Shown piece after piece: positions 47,078 to 59,700 of a stretch of DNA of 64,000 nucleotides. Source of the DNA: Silene conica (lineage: Eukaryota > Streptophyta > Magnoliopsida > Caryophyllales > Caryophyllaceae); assembly GCA_029255685.2 (NCBI GenBank), contig CM055317.2, forward strand, positions 16,013,501-16,077,500, in the 5' to 3' direction. Positions within the stretch are counted from its first letter, which is position 1; the number at the start of each line of letters is the position of its first letter. The translations under genes were made by a program, and so were the position numbers. Under the pieces are notes generated by a model. It had not been told where the DNA came from, did not search any database, and was given only the letters and a program-made list of their open reading frames with translations.

Positions 47078-48284
47078 TGTAACACCCCCATTTATTTAAG
47101 AGCCTTTAGCAAGACATTCTCAAATAAATAGAGCTGTTACCATCTCGGAATGTCCGAGGTAGTGAATAACAAAGTAAAACAAACCAAAGTACTTTATATA
47201 AAACTGATATAATTTAAACTTTTGGTATTACAATTACTGCGCGTAGAAAAGTACAACTGATAAAATCTAAGTAAGTGAGCTAATTCTAAGTAGGTCAAAG
47301 CCACGTCTCTCTCCATGCCCAAGCTCCTAGTCCATCTGTCTCTGACCTGTAGAATCTACTCCCCATTCCGGATCATCGTAGGTGCACACGAATACACTGT
47401 CAACCTCGCGGTTGAGTAGGGTAACACAATAATAAATAATGCAACAATAATGATATGCAAATGCCATGATATGCTCGAGCTCAATCTCATTCTCAATCTC
47501 AAATCTCAATCTCAAACCCGTAACACTCAGCCATACCGAACCTCCCGGCAGACTATAATCGGCCGTCGCCGAACACCAGCATAACAGCTGAGGTCACCAG
47601 GTCTAGTCCTGCAGAACTAGCCTGGGCCCAATAATATCATCATCATCTCGTATCTGTAACCAATGCACATGCCATACTCATGAATGCAACAATACTCTTA
47701 ATCCATCTTGCAATTAAATAATGCAATGCGCGTACCAATAATAATAAACAACACTCAATCCAACCAATACCATTCTCATATAAATCATGCTCAGCATCCA
47801 TAACACACAATCCAACATTCATTCATAACACATCATAGAGTATAGGGTTAGTGTATCCTACCTGGATAGCAATATAATCCAAATAGCAATCCAATCACAA
47901 CCAGAATATTCCACCTCAACTCGTTACCTAAAACGATTAACAATGACATACATAATTACTACTATATCGTTATACAACAAGTGTAGTATAATAATTATTT
48001 AACTTAATTAACTAATTAATATATCACACGTAACGAAGATATATATATTAAACGTAACTAATAACAAAATATCATCACAAATTAAATTAAACAAACTCAA
48101 TTGATTAAATATTAATTATCAATTAAACAACTAAACCAACTAATTAATTAAAATAGCAATACTAATAATTTATAATAAGAATAACAAAAGTAGTACTAAT
48201 ACTACTACTACTACTACTACTAATAATAATAATAATCATAATAATAATAACAATACACAACCAACCACGCCATAACCATAACAA

Positions 48285-48331
<47 letters not shown>

Positions 48332-49819
48332 TAATAATAATAATATAATAATAATAGCAATAATAATACATATGCAGGCCATGATAAACAACTACAATTA
48401 ACGTACGCAGACCAGACTAGCAAAACGTGAACGACGACATGACGCAACACTTTTCCCGACACCACTGCCACCAGCTCGGTCCCCGACAACTACCACCATT
48501 GTGCCCAACCTTAACTACGTACTACCTACTACAACTTCCACCCATTAGCCACCACCATAGGCCCCCATAAACACTCTAAACAGGCTGTCGAAAAAGCCTG
48601 CCCACAAACCCGAATACTCCGTTTTCGCGCAGTCCGTCTCTCTCTTTTCTCACGACATTTTCTCTCACCACCAGGCCCACCACCACCTATGGCCACCACC
48701 GTTGTCACCACTGACCCACGGTGGTTCCAAGGGTGGTAAAAGTGGGTCCTCGTTCCTCCAGAAAGCACATTAAAACCGCCACAACAACCGTGCACAACAC
48801 CCTGCTCTTCCTCTGTTTCCTGCCTCTTTTGTCGCTACTGTTCTCCACCACCCCAGCCACTAACCACCATCCATGGATACCACATATGTACCAGAGTGTT
48901 AGCCTATACCATAACAACCTTCTACCCAGAACCCAGATTAAAACCTATCCCCAAACAGACCCAAAAGAATCGACATCACAGTTTGGAAAAAAACGAAATA
49001 AAACGAGACACATGAAACATAAACATATGAACGTCGACGAAGCTTACGGTGGTGGTCATGGTGGTTGATGATGGTGATGACAAGGGTGCTGATCTCCCTC
49101 TGGTCCTTCCTCAAACCCAAGCCTCTCTTTTGCGAATTAGGGTTTTAGGTTTAGTCGATTAAGAGGTAGTATAGTATGTCGATGGATTATGTTTGTGTCG
49201 ATGGACAAGGGGTTTGTCGATGGACAAGGGCTACGGTTAGGGTTTCATGTAGTCTTGTCTTGATAACCGGGCCCGTTGCTTATCTTACTCGGCCCATTAC
49301 ACATAACGATGCACTAATTCGTTTATATCTCGTTCTTAACCCGTAACTTAAAATAAACGAGTACGTAAAAAATATACTAATTAAATTTTATTTTATTTTT
49401 ATTTAGTATTAGTAAATATTAATATTAATATTAATTAAATTAATATAAGAATATAAAATTATTAGCACTTTCATAAGAATAAGAATATATAAGGAATATA
49501 GGATTTAAATACAATTACGACTTAAATAAAAAAATAGAAATTAAGTTTAGATGAGAATTAAATATAGAATAGGAAATATATTAAATTATAAACGTATTAT
49601 TTAAATTAAATAAATACGAATGAAATACCATTTTATGAAATAATCGTCAAATATGAAATGATTATGAAATACGAAATAATCGTAGAAATACGATTTATAA
49701 AATAATAACAGTTTACGTAAAATACTTTATAAACATTCCTTTTGAAATACTTGTATAAAACACGGGTATAAAACATGGTTTGACTGCCGTTGACCGAGGC
49801 TAAAATACGGTGTATTACA
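47078..49819 (-). mobile_element. Long LTR (5' LTR of the minus-strand element)
   Basis: 2742 bp, same sequence and borders (TGTAATACACC..GGGTGTTACA on the minus strand) as 41562-44294. It contains the expanded TAA/CTA microsatellite (48200-48368). The flank beyond 49819 is only five bases (ATTTT) before the TRIM. No matching 5-bp duplication is seen on the left side of the array, so the original insertion borders have been lost. Confidence 0.9.
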
Positions 49820-49824
49820 ATTTT

Positions 49825-50378
49825 TATAACACCCCAAGAGAATGAGAGGAGATTTGTCCCACATCGGTAGAATGTGAGGATTGTGATATGTTTATAATAA
49901 CTTCCACCCACCACTTAGTAACAAGGCCTTGTGCTTTTGGGCTTAAGTGAGGACAAATAATGGGCCCAAAGGCATACCTCCCATCTTATTGGGGTTGTGT
50001 TACGACGGTGGTGAGTCGGGTTGTTACAAATGATATAAGAGCGACCCTGCGACCGTGTGGTGAGCCTGTGGTCGGGAGTACCCGGGTCACACACCTAGCG
50101 GGGAGGATTCTGGCCCTGGTTGTGGTCAAGTTTGAGGCACAACGAGGATGTTGTGTTCTTTAAGTGGGAGAGTTTATAACACCCCAAGAGAATGAGAGGA
50201 GATTTGTCCCACATCGGTAGAATGTGAGGATTGTGATATGTTTATAATAACTTCCACCCACCACTTAGTAACAAGGCCTTGTGCTTTTGGGCTTAAGTGA
50301 GGACAAATAATGGGCCCAAAGGCATACCTCCCATCTTATTGGGGTTGTGTTACGACGGTGGTGAGTCGGGTTGTTACA
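49825..50378 (+). mobile_element. TRIM retrotransposon (554 bp, 204-bp terminal repeats)
   Basis: Direct repeats 49825-50028 and 50175-50378 begin TATAACACCCCAAGAG and end GGGTTGTTACA. They appear identical, including TTTGTCCCACATCGG, a phrase common in plant TRIM-like elements. The 146-bp middle starts with a decayed PBS (TGATATAAGAGC, 50031-50042; compare TGGTATCAGAGC) and ends with a polypurine stretch AAGTGGGAGAG (50162-50172). No coding sequence. Flanks ATTTT and GTCCA do not match, so no target duplication is visible. Confidence 0.9.
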
Positions 50379-52930
50379 GTCCAGTTTGCAAAGAGTGGCG
50401 GTATAAAAAGAAGGAGGGGATTCCGGCAAAAGTTTTGTGGTATTTTCCAATAATTCCGAGGTTGATACGCCTTTTTGCGAATAAGGAAGATGCGAAGCTA
50501 ATGTCATGGCATAAAAATGCCAAAGCTAATGATGGGAAGTTGAGACATCCGGCCGATGGGTTAGAGTGGAAGTACATTGATTCTAAGTACCCGGAGTTTG
50601 GTAAAGAATCCAGAAATATTCGTCTTGCATTATCAACCGAAGGGATGAATCCGTATGGGAATTTGAGTAGCCAGCATAGTACTTGGCCGGTGCTTTTATC
50701 TATTTACAACTTACCGCCATATTTGTGCATGAAACGCAAATATTTGATGTTGTCCTTGTTGATTTCTGGGACTAAAGAACCTGGTAACGATATAGATGTA
50801 TATTTGGCTCCTCTTCTTGATGATTTGAAATTATTATGGGATAAGGGGATCCAAGTTTTTGACGCTTATCAGAATAACGTATTCAATTTAAAAGCAATTT
50901 TATTGTGCACTATATCTGACTTTCCTGCATATGGCAATCTTTGCGGGCATAGTGTACATGGGAAAAAGGCGTGCCCTCTGTGTGGTGAAGATGTAGATTC
51001 TTGCTATTTGACATTTTCTCGAAAGCAGGCCTGCTTAGGATATCGTAGGTTTTTAGATAAGGATCATTCTTATCGAAGGCAACAAAAAGCGTTCAATGGG
51101 AAACCCGAACATCGTCCACCTCCTAAGATATTAACGGGGAATGAAGTATATGAAAAGGTAAAAGATATTCAGATTACATATGGGAACAAAGGTTCAAAAT
51201 TGGCGTCTCGTGGTTATAAGAAGATGGGTTCTCTTTTTCAGCAACTTCCTTATTAGCGTGACCTCTCTATAAGACACTGCTTAGATGCTATGCATATTGA
51301 GAAGAATGTATGTGATAATATCATCAACACTCTTCTCAATGTCCCAAATAAGTCCAAGGACAACAAGGCGGCTAGGAAGGATATGATGGATATGAACATT
51401 AGGCCTGAGTTAGCACCGGAGGAGAAGGGAACACGTTCGTATTTGCCTCCGGCTGCTCATACGCTTTCAAAAAAGGAGAAAATGGAGTTTTTTCAGTGCT
51501 TGCATGGTGTTAAAGTTCCTGAGGGATATTCTTCAAATATAAGCGATCTCGTATCAATGCGAGATCTCAAGCTTACTGGTTTAAAGTCTCATGACTCACA
51601 TGCATTGATGCAACAATTATTACCTGTAGCTATTCGTTCCATTTTACCTAAAAAGATTTGATTTGCTATAAGTAGGTTCTGTTTTTTTTTCAATGCCATA
51701 TGCAACAAAGTAATTGATCCCGCAGAGTTGGACTCCTTGCAAAAACTGATTGTTTCATCTCTTTGCCAATTTGAAATGTATTTTCCCCCTTCTTTTTTCA
51801 CGATCATGGTTCATCTAACTGTACACTTGGTTAGAGAGATTAGATACCTTGGGCCAGTTTATTTGAGGTATCAATATCCGTTTTAAAGATTGATGAAAGT
51901 GTATAAGTCATATACTTCTAATAGATATCGGCCCGAAGGGTGTATTGCTGAGCGTGCAATTATTGATGAAGCGATTTCTTTTTGTTATACTCACTTATCC
52001 AATGCAGAATTATTTGGGGTTCCTAAGAGCCGGCATAGTGAGTGGATGATGGGCAAAGGGCTTAGAGGTCATGTTTGTCAAGATATGGCAACAGAGAAGT
52101 GGCATACTGCACATACATATGTCCTTCACAATGATGATGAGGTACAACCATACATCGAAGAACACATGGTGTTCTTAAGAGATAAGCATCGAAATAAAAG
52201 CGAGAAGTGGATTGCAAGTGAGCATAATAAAACTTTTAGAGTTTGGTTTAAGAGTCTAATCATTGAATACTTGCAAGAATTTCCAGAAGCTGTCTCTTCC
52301 AGATTAAAAAGACTTTGTTATGGGCCTGATATTTCCGCCTCTTCTTATACTGGTTATGCCGTAAATGGTTGTACGTTTTATACTCTTAAGCAAGATGAAA
52401 TGAGTACAATGCAAAACAGTGGGGTTTGTGTGGAAGCAGAAGCAATGCACTTTGCTAGTTCGAAAGATAAAAATCCAATTTTGGGTAAAATGCATTACTA
52501 TGGAGTTATTGAGGAGATTTGGGAGTTGAATTACAGGGAATTCCAAATTCCTCTATTTGGTTGCAAATGGATTGATAGTAACAATGGCATTCGCAAGGAT
52601 GAATTAGGATTCACGTTGGTCAATCTTGATAAAGTCGGTCATAAGGAAGACCCTTTCATATTAGCTACTCAAGCAAAACAAGTGTTCTATGTAACGGATC
52701 CAGTGGATAAAAATTGGTCGGTTGTTTTAGCAGTACGGGGTAGGCGTGCACTGGATACTTGTGATGAAGATGTTGTATTTGAGGGCTTTGATCATCAGTT
52801 ATCGCGGTTTGACGACATTGATATTGTTAATCCCTCAAGCTTATATGCACGTGATGATCACACTGAGGGGATATGGATTAACAGTGACTCCAATTCAAAA
52901 AAACGTCCTCGTGATGTTGATATAGATTAG
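50379..52930 (+). pseudogene. CACTA transposase (Tnp2 / transposase_21) body, with three in-frame stops
   Basis: One continuous frame from the TRIM border to the TAG at 52928-52930. Order: C-x-x-C motif (PVCKEWRY), KVLWYFPIIPRL, then the Tnp2 core with MNPYGNLSSQHSTWPVLL, YNLPPYLCMKRKYLM, DVYLAPLLDDLKLLWDKG and DFPAYGNLCGHSVHGKKACP; then MHIEKNVCDN; then a DUF4218-like region (LKSHDSHALMQQLLPVAIR .. YLGPVYLRYQYPF .. NRYRPEGCIAERAI); and a DUF4216-like C-terminus (FGCKWIDSNNGIRKDELGFT .. PFILATQAKQVFYVTDP). Stops interrupt at 51254-51256 (TAG), 51659-51661 (TGA) and 51884-51886 (TAA), each explicable by a single base change. The N-terminal segment is cut off by the TRIM. No frameshift seen. 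This element cannot make its own transposase. Confidence 0.9.
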
Positions 52931-53080
52931 TAGACATAGTCAAATTTTTATGTGCTGTTTATTTCATTTTTTATTATATTTTGCAGCTGGCTTTAGCTGA
53001 CATTTGGATTTATGAAGTAGTAGATTTCTTAATTTTTCAGTGTTTTTTTAATTAAAATATCGCTCCTCCTGATGCTTCTC
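52931..53080. other. CACTA spacer between transposase and LINE
   Basis: Probable 3' UTR of the transposase gene; AT-rich, no further feature. Confidence 0.4.
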
Positions 53081-53435
53081 TTAACTTTTTTTTTCTGATA
53101 AAATGTGAATGTATATATATCAAAAAAAGAGGATAAGAATTACAAAGCTACTATAATCTGATTAGTACAAATTCTGTTCTGGTTTTCAGTTCCGTGAGGT
53201 CTGGTAATGAGGTAGTTGGTGATCTGCACTCCATACCAGCTCTGCACATAGTCCAGCACTCGCTTACTGTTTGCGTTTCCTGACAGCCTCCAAAACTATA
53301 AATGATTTGGAGAAGGTATGTCCCATTGTCTTCCATTGTTATAGTTGTATATAGTTTTTGTTGTTGTTGTTCTAGTACTGTGTGCTGTGATATTCTGCCA
53401 TTTTGTTGTTGTGTTGTTCTCATTCATCACTGCTA

Positions 53436-53562
53436 AACTGATGCTGAATAGTTTCTGCCGTGTTAAACTGATGCTGAATAGTTTCTGCTGCGTTCTGCTA
53501 CTGTCACACTACTGCGCTATTATCTTAAACAAACTGATGCTGAATAGCTTCTGCCGTGTGCT
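53436..53562. repeat. Short tandem repeat AAACTGATGCTGAATAG
   Basis: Three units of AAACTGATGCTGAATAGTTTCTGC at 53436, 53463 and 53529; the last two are separated by CTGCTACTGTCACACTACTG-type sequence. Similar CTG-rich wording recurs around 56490-56610 and in the ULP1-gene intron at 57770-58350. Confidence 0.6.
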
Positions 53563-54577
53563 GGCTGTGGCTGAGATAACCATAAGATGGCTGTCTCTGT
53601 GAGTTTCATTAATACTAGCCATAGCATTGAGTTTAAAGAAAAGCTCCTGAAATAGTGTGTATCACAGCATTAATAAGTAGGAATAAGGCTGATCAGTATG
53701 TAAGGCTGTTTGCTGGTTTCCTTGGATGTCTGCGGTAGTGTAGTCATTGCTACTGGAATTGATTTTATGAGGCTTGGTCTCTTGGGGCTGAATAATTGGC
53801 AGCCTGTAGGTCTGCTGAAATTGTGCTATAGGACAATGCTAATTGGGCTTGTGGCTGGACTTTGTGAGGAATGGGTATAGAAATCAGACTTTGTATGAAG
53901 CTGGTTCCTCGGTTTTTGCTGCACTATTGATGCAACCTATGACGGAGCATTCTCAAGGCAGGACTAGATATTTAGATTGTATCTAATATAGTTTCTTCTT
54001 GTTTTTTTGACTGTGGTTCTTTTGATTGTATTGTGCTTAACCAGTCTTTAAGGATAACTAGACAGCTATGAACCTACATGCCTGAAATAACACAAATCAA
54101 TCTATTGTGTTCAAAGACAATGAAAGATCAGCACCGATAGCAGCACTGTTATCATGCATTTAAACGAATAAATTTTGATATGCATATGCAAAAAAAGGGA
54201 GAACATTTAAGCAGTAAACAAATAAGACATTCCGCTCGAGTGTGCAGTGGCAGAGTGGGTATTGGTGTAGCTGGGGTGAAGGCTGCTGGACTGAACCGTC
54301 TTGCAAAAGAGTAGTAATTTTGGTGCAAAATAGGAGCTTGTTGTGCAGGAGAGCGTGCAAGTCTTAGTAGAAAAAAAGTAGCAATGTCTGTCTTTGCAGG
54401 AGCTGTTTACGTTAGTTTGGATGTAGCAAATGAGGCTGAAGATGCTAGTAAGTCATAAATGTGATTTTAGTCATGAATGGAGTTGGAGAGCAGCTTTACA
54501 TCATAGCTGTCTTCACAAGGAAAGGCATCAATTTAGTTTTTGTTGGGCAGAATGTTTGAATATGGTTAATGGGCTGT

Positions 54578-55537
54578 CTACACATTGCATAGCTGAATAT
54601 TGGTCAGTGCATTAGTGCATTGTACAGTACGGAGTTCAATATCAGAGTTGGACTTTTTGTTGAGAGTTTTTAGTTCAAACTTCAACTGTTTCAGTTTTTT
54701 CACAATTCGGAACATATGGGTGCCTTGAATGTCCAATTGCCAGCCATGGGCCACAATGGTGTGAAATTCAGGATGTTTACCCCACATATCGAAAAATTTA
54801 AACTGAGCTCTCCCAGGGCACTCCTCGTCATTCACAGCTACCACTCACGGGGTATGGTCAAACAATCCTTCTGGGTAGAAATGTGCTCTATAGTTTGGCA
54901 TGGTGGAGACCCAACATCCATTAATCAAGAATCTATCCAGTCGACTATAGATCCTTGTTAATGGATCCTGTTTATTATTCCAAGTGTAGTAGGCTCCAGT
55001 AGCAGCTATATCATCCATATCACAATCATTTAGACATTGAAGAAAATCATCCATATCCTCTGGCTTAGTGCTGCCTCTCAATCTTTCATCTGGGTGCTTG
55101 ATTGTGTTAAAGTCCCCTGCCATAGCCCAGGGTCCTTGAACCATAGTAGCTATCTTCCTCATTTGATCCCACAATTCCTTCCTTTCTTGACACTGGGTGC
55201 TTCTGTCAATGACTTTGGCATGGATGAATTGAGCATGAGTTTGGAGAATCCAAACATCAAAATGATGGGGCTGCCAAATGATCCATACTCTACCACCTCG
55301 GTGTTGATGACTGTTTGTAGCGACACTCCATCCAGAACACATAATTTGCATCACATTATTGATTCGATCTCCTTGGATTTTTGTTTCCAGTAAACCATAT
55401 AGACTAATACCTTTATTATGCAAAAAACAACTAATTTCTTTTTGTTTATCAACATTGTTTATTCCTCTCACATTCCAAAATCCTATTTTATGGTTCATCA
55501 TTGATACTTGTTGTTTTTGGTAGTGCCTCCTCTCCAT
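54578..55537 (-). pseudogene. LINE ORF2 N-terminal part: apurinic-type endonuclease
   Basis: Frame from 55537. An EEP (endonuclease/exonuclease/phosphatase) domain shows NHKIGFWNVRGIN, LLETKIQ, WAMAGDFNTI, AYYTWNN and YSRLDRFLIN, ending at DHTP. An in-frame TGA follows (54845-54847, probably from a Cys codon). Beyond it the frame continues as the usual linker (FKFFDMWGKHPEFHTIVAHGW) to 54578. The reverse transcriptase domain that should follow is absent. In plant LINEs this endonuclease nicks the target to prime reverse transcription. Confidence 0.85.
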
Positions 55538-56402
55538 TGTCTGCTAGTCCATGTGTGCAACTTACCATAGGGATTGGTAAAGCCCCTTGAGTCTGTTGGT
55601 CATTCTCCGTGGACTCTTCGTCCTTCTCTCTGACATTAGTCATGACATTATTCACAACATCAGCAAATGACTGGTTTGGGGTAACGCGTCCAGAAGCAGT
55701 TGGTATAGATGGTCCAGTCTGCTTCCGTGGTGGGATAGGTTTCCACACCTTCTGGGGTGGCCCATTTCTATGAACCAATCCAGACCCCTTCCTACAGTTA
55801 GCAGCACCATGTCCTACCCCTTTGCATTTTGTACAAAGTTCAGGCTTCCATTCAAACTCTACTTTCACCAAAACTATACTCCCATTTTCGTCTTTGAATT
55901 TGATTTGTTCAGGAAATTTCTGTCCCACCGTGACTTCCACTAGGACCCTTGCAAATCCTAGTCGTGTCTTTTCTTTTGTAGCAGTGTCAACTTTCACAAA
56001 TTTCCCCACCAGTCCAGCCAGGGTTGGAATACACTTGCCCCAGAATTTCAGTGGTAGTTCATGGATTCTAACCCAATCAGGTGCTACTTTTACATCCTCC
56101 TTCATGAGATTAGTATTTGGTGTCCAATTGCGAACAATGAGCAGTTTACTATCGAACATATGATACCCAGATTGCAAAACTAATTCCTTATCTGCTATTT
56201 TTTTGAATCTGACCAGAAATATACCATTAGGTATAAACGAAATGTTATCAATTCCATACTTACCCCAGATACGATATATAAACCCTTGTATCACCTCCCA
56301 CGGTGGGTGAGCACCCAGAATATAGCAGTAGACCGCATTTTGCCAATAATCAAGTTCTTCCTAGACATCCTCTGTTTTGAATTGGATCATATTTTCATCC
56401 AT
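55488..56402 (-). pseudogene. LINE ORF1: DUF4283-type and CCHC zinc-knuckle protein
   Basis: Minus strand, frame running from the ATG at 56402 through an in-frame TAG near 56366 and open from there to 55488. A DUF4283-like N-terminus (GIFLVRFKK, WTPNTNLMKEDVKVAPDWVR, LPLKFWG), then a zinc knuckle CTKCKGVGHGAANC (C-x2-C-x4-H-x4-C), then a Pro/Thr-rich tail. It overlaps the start of ORF2 by about 50 nt in another frame. Typical ORF1 nucleic-acid-binding protein of plant LINEs. Confidence 0.8.
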
Positions 56403-56763
56403 CGCAGACTCCTCCTGCACTGGAACAGAGTCGGTTGTCACTGATACCTGCTTATCATTGGATTTCTGAAACTACTGTGCGAATTTTGCTGCACCAAACT
56501 GGCATAGCAGTAGTCTGTTTGCGAAATAGTAGCTATTGTGGGAAGAGCTATTGTGGCTGGTGCTGCACCAAACTGGCAGAATAGTAGCTATTCTGGGAAG
56601 AGCAGTAGCATAGCAGTTATAAATGATGGGGATGTATCTTCTTTGCAATCATACGCATCATAGGGCAATTTTAAATTGTTTACGAAAACATTGTTTTAGA
56701 TGTAGTCTCATATGTACTTTTGTTTTTGATATAATATATACTTATTTATATGCAGGTTGATCA

Positions 56764-59700
56764 ATGACAACGCAAAAGAGAAAGAGTAGTAACAGAGGAA
56801 ACAACTCAGGGCAATCTGATGATGGTACAACAAATACAGAGAAGCGTTCTAAGAGGGGTCGATCAGTCCTAATGTTAGCATCAAAAGCTCTCAGAGATGA
56901 GAAGCCAATTAACTTAGAATGGGATAATGAGCTAAACTTGCTGACTGGAGATTGGGCTGCCAAGTTTAGTAGTTGGATTGGAATTACTGTTCGGGGACAT
57001 GTTAGCTGCACGGTTGAAAAATGGGACGATGTAGATGAGCCGACAAGACAAGATATGCTAGATAATATCACAGTATGAGTAAAATTACTTTATTTTTAAG
57101 TATGAATTATGTTTTTTTTACAAAAACGTTTGTTTCTTACAATATCTGCTTGGACCATGTAGGGGGCATTCACGGTTAGGAAGGAACGTGAAGATTGGTG
57201 TCTTGGTAAAGCAGGGGAGTTATGGAGAAAGTGGAAGAGTAAGTTAGTCTGTGACTGGTTATACGACAAGGAGACGGGAGCTATACGGTCGACACCACCA
57301 ACCTTGTGGAAGCAGATAACACCGGAGGAATGGAATTCATTTGTGGTCTCCCATACTACTAATGCATTTAAGGTAATTTCTTTCTTGTAGTATAGAAACT
57401 ATGATAGCTTGACTAGGTATCACAGTGTTATTAATCCCATTTTTGAGATGAAAAACAGGCTATTAGTGAGAAAAATAAGCAGAATGCGGCTCAAAGGAAA
57501 GCACAATACCATGGTTCTCGAGCAGGACATCGGGGCATTGAGAAGAAAGTGGTAAGTTAAGTTTTAATTTTTTTTTGCATTCACACTTGATATTTTAGCC
57601 AACTTAAGTTAAATGTTTTTTTAGAAAGAAGATTTCGCCGCAAAGGGATGCCCATTGGAGAAAGTTGATCGATATTTAATTTGGCTAAGGGCTCACCAGT
57701 CCGAGAATGGAGATATGACTGATTATGTTAAGGAAGTGGAAAATAAAATTGTAAGTATATGTATATTCGACTCTTATTTGCACTGCTCAAAGCATAGCCC
57801 ACTGCTTATTGTAGCACTTCGTACTCTTATGACTGATTATGTTAATTTCTGCTCCAGTAGTGAACTACTTATTGTAGCACTTCGTACTCTTATTTCCGAA
57901 ACCAGTAGCCCCGGTTTTTGAAATGTTGACATTAATATATCGTGTCTTTTGTTACCCGCTGCTGGTTATGTGAATTGCAGTGCGGTACTGGGACTGTACT
58001 GACCGCACCAGTAAGAATGTCCGTCTGCGCAGATGTTATACTGCAGGCCTGGTGTGGACGCAAGCAGTAGTCAGATCAGATGCTGGATGCAGAGCTGTTG
58101 GGCTAAAAAGCAGCGGGTCTGTAGGCTGGCTGTTCAGTGCAGGAGTAAGGTCTGGCGTGTGCACTAGGATGTACAGGGGTAGGCCTGGCGTCTGGACTGT
58201 TGAGCAGCAAGTCAGGTCTGGTTATCTGATGGCCGAGCTGTAATTCGTGGATGGGGCAGAGCAGTAGAGGCTGGAACGGGGCTGGTTTATGCACAAGTGT
58301 TGCATCATTTGTGCAGGATATGGAATTGTTTACAAGGAGACTACAAGGAGCTAGCATAGGGCTTATATTTATGAATACCTTGTATTAGATGTAGTCTCAG
58401 ATGTACTTTTGTTCTTGATATATTTTATATACTTACCTTTTACCAAAAAGAAATGTTTAACAACCATTTTCTTTTATATGAATCGTAGGAAGCACTAAAG
58501 AAAGACGTAGAGGCAGGTGTATTTGTTCCTGATGGACGAGAAGATATACTCTTTAAGGCGATTGGCAAGGCCGAACATCCTGGTCGTGTCCGAGGAGTTC
58601 CCAGTGGCATAGGCATAAAAGAATATTTTGGGAAACCTTCCAAAAACCCGACTCCAACACAGTTAAAGGAAGAGGTAATTTATTTATTTGATATTTGATC
58701 AGCCATCAGCCTATAATTTTGTCAATATACCAATCTTTACCAGCGCTACTCATTCAAATTTGAGTCAGAACTATAATTTGATCAAGTCTTGTTCAATTAT
58801 TTTCTTGTGTAGATAAGGACTTTGGAAGAGCAATTAAAGGGAACGCAAATGGTGATGTTGAAGTTCTGGCAAACAGGTGAGCGGCCAAGTGAAGAGGTAT
58901 TAGCTCGTTTTATAGACGCGACAACTAAAAGTACACATGGAAGCCGTGAACCTTTGGAGGGGACTCAGTCACCAGCCCGAGAGGAGTCACCTAACGATGA
59001 GTCATCCCATAATAAGGACAAACTAAGTGAGCCATCTTGTAGTGAGGAGCCACTATCTGAGCCACTATCTGCCGAGGTTTTCCGTACTCCAGTGACCACC
59101 ATTCCAAATGTTTCTATCTCAACACCAGCAGAGGTAGTTCGTACTCCAGTCACCACTATTCAGAAGTTTTCTATCTCAACACCAGAGGTACTGTTTTATA
59201 TCTTAACATGTAGATCATACACTTGTCAATTTAGCCTGTTCCTGAGTTAATTATACCCTAATGCAATATATAATGTGTAGGCTTGGCAGAAATGTTTATT
59301 ATCATTGCCAGGAAAACCGATAAAGATGATTGCTTTCGGGTTGGTGTACACGTCACATGATGGGGAGTTTGTTTCCATTCACGGCACCACCCTACGTGAT
59401 GGTTTTAAAAAAGTCACAATCAAGAGAATCTACAAGGGGTCCGAAAAAGCTTTGTTGCCTGTCCCCGTTGGTGACTTGGAGATATTAAGTGATGCTAAGG
59501 ACTCATTTGTTCAATGGCCACAAAAGCATATTCATACTCCTAATGAGGTAATTTCAATTGTTGGCATAAAGAGGCATGTATAGTTCAAATTCATTTTGAA
59601 TTGCTGTGAAATATTTCAATTTTTTGCATCTTTCTTGCAGAAAAATATGGGAGAAGAACAAACACCGGAACGAACCAATTCTACAAAACCAAAGTGTATG

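Larger units (their letters stand above)
53081..56480 (-). mobile_element. LINE (non-LTR retrotransposon), internally deleted
   Basis: Minus strand. ORF1 (zinc knuckle) and the start of ORF2 (endonuclease) are at the 5' (right) side. At the left, a tail ends ..TTTGTAATTCTTATCC, TATATATACATTCACATTTT and a poly-A (plus-strand T run at about 53085-53095), which looks like a plant LINE 3' end. Between 53430 and 54570 no reverse transcriptase coding is seen, so most of ORF2 is missing. Target duplications were not identified. Borders, especially the right one, are approximate. Confidence 0.7.
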
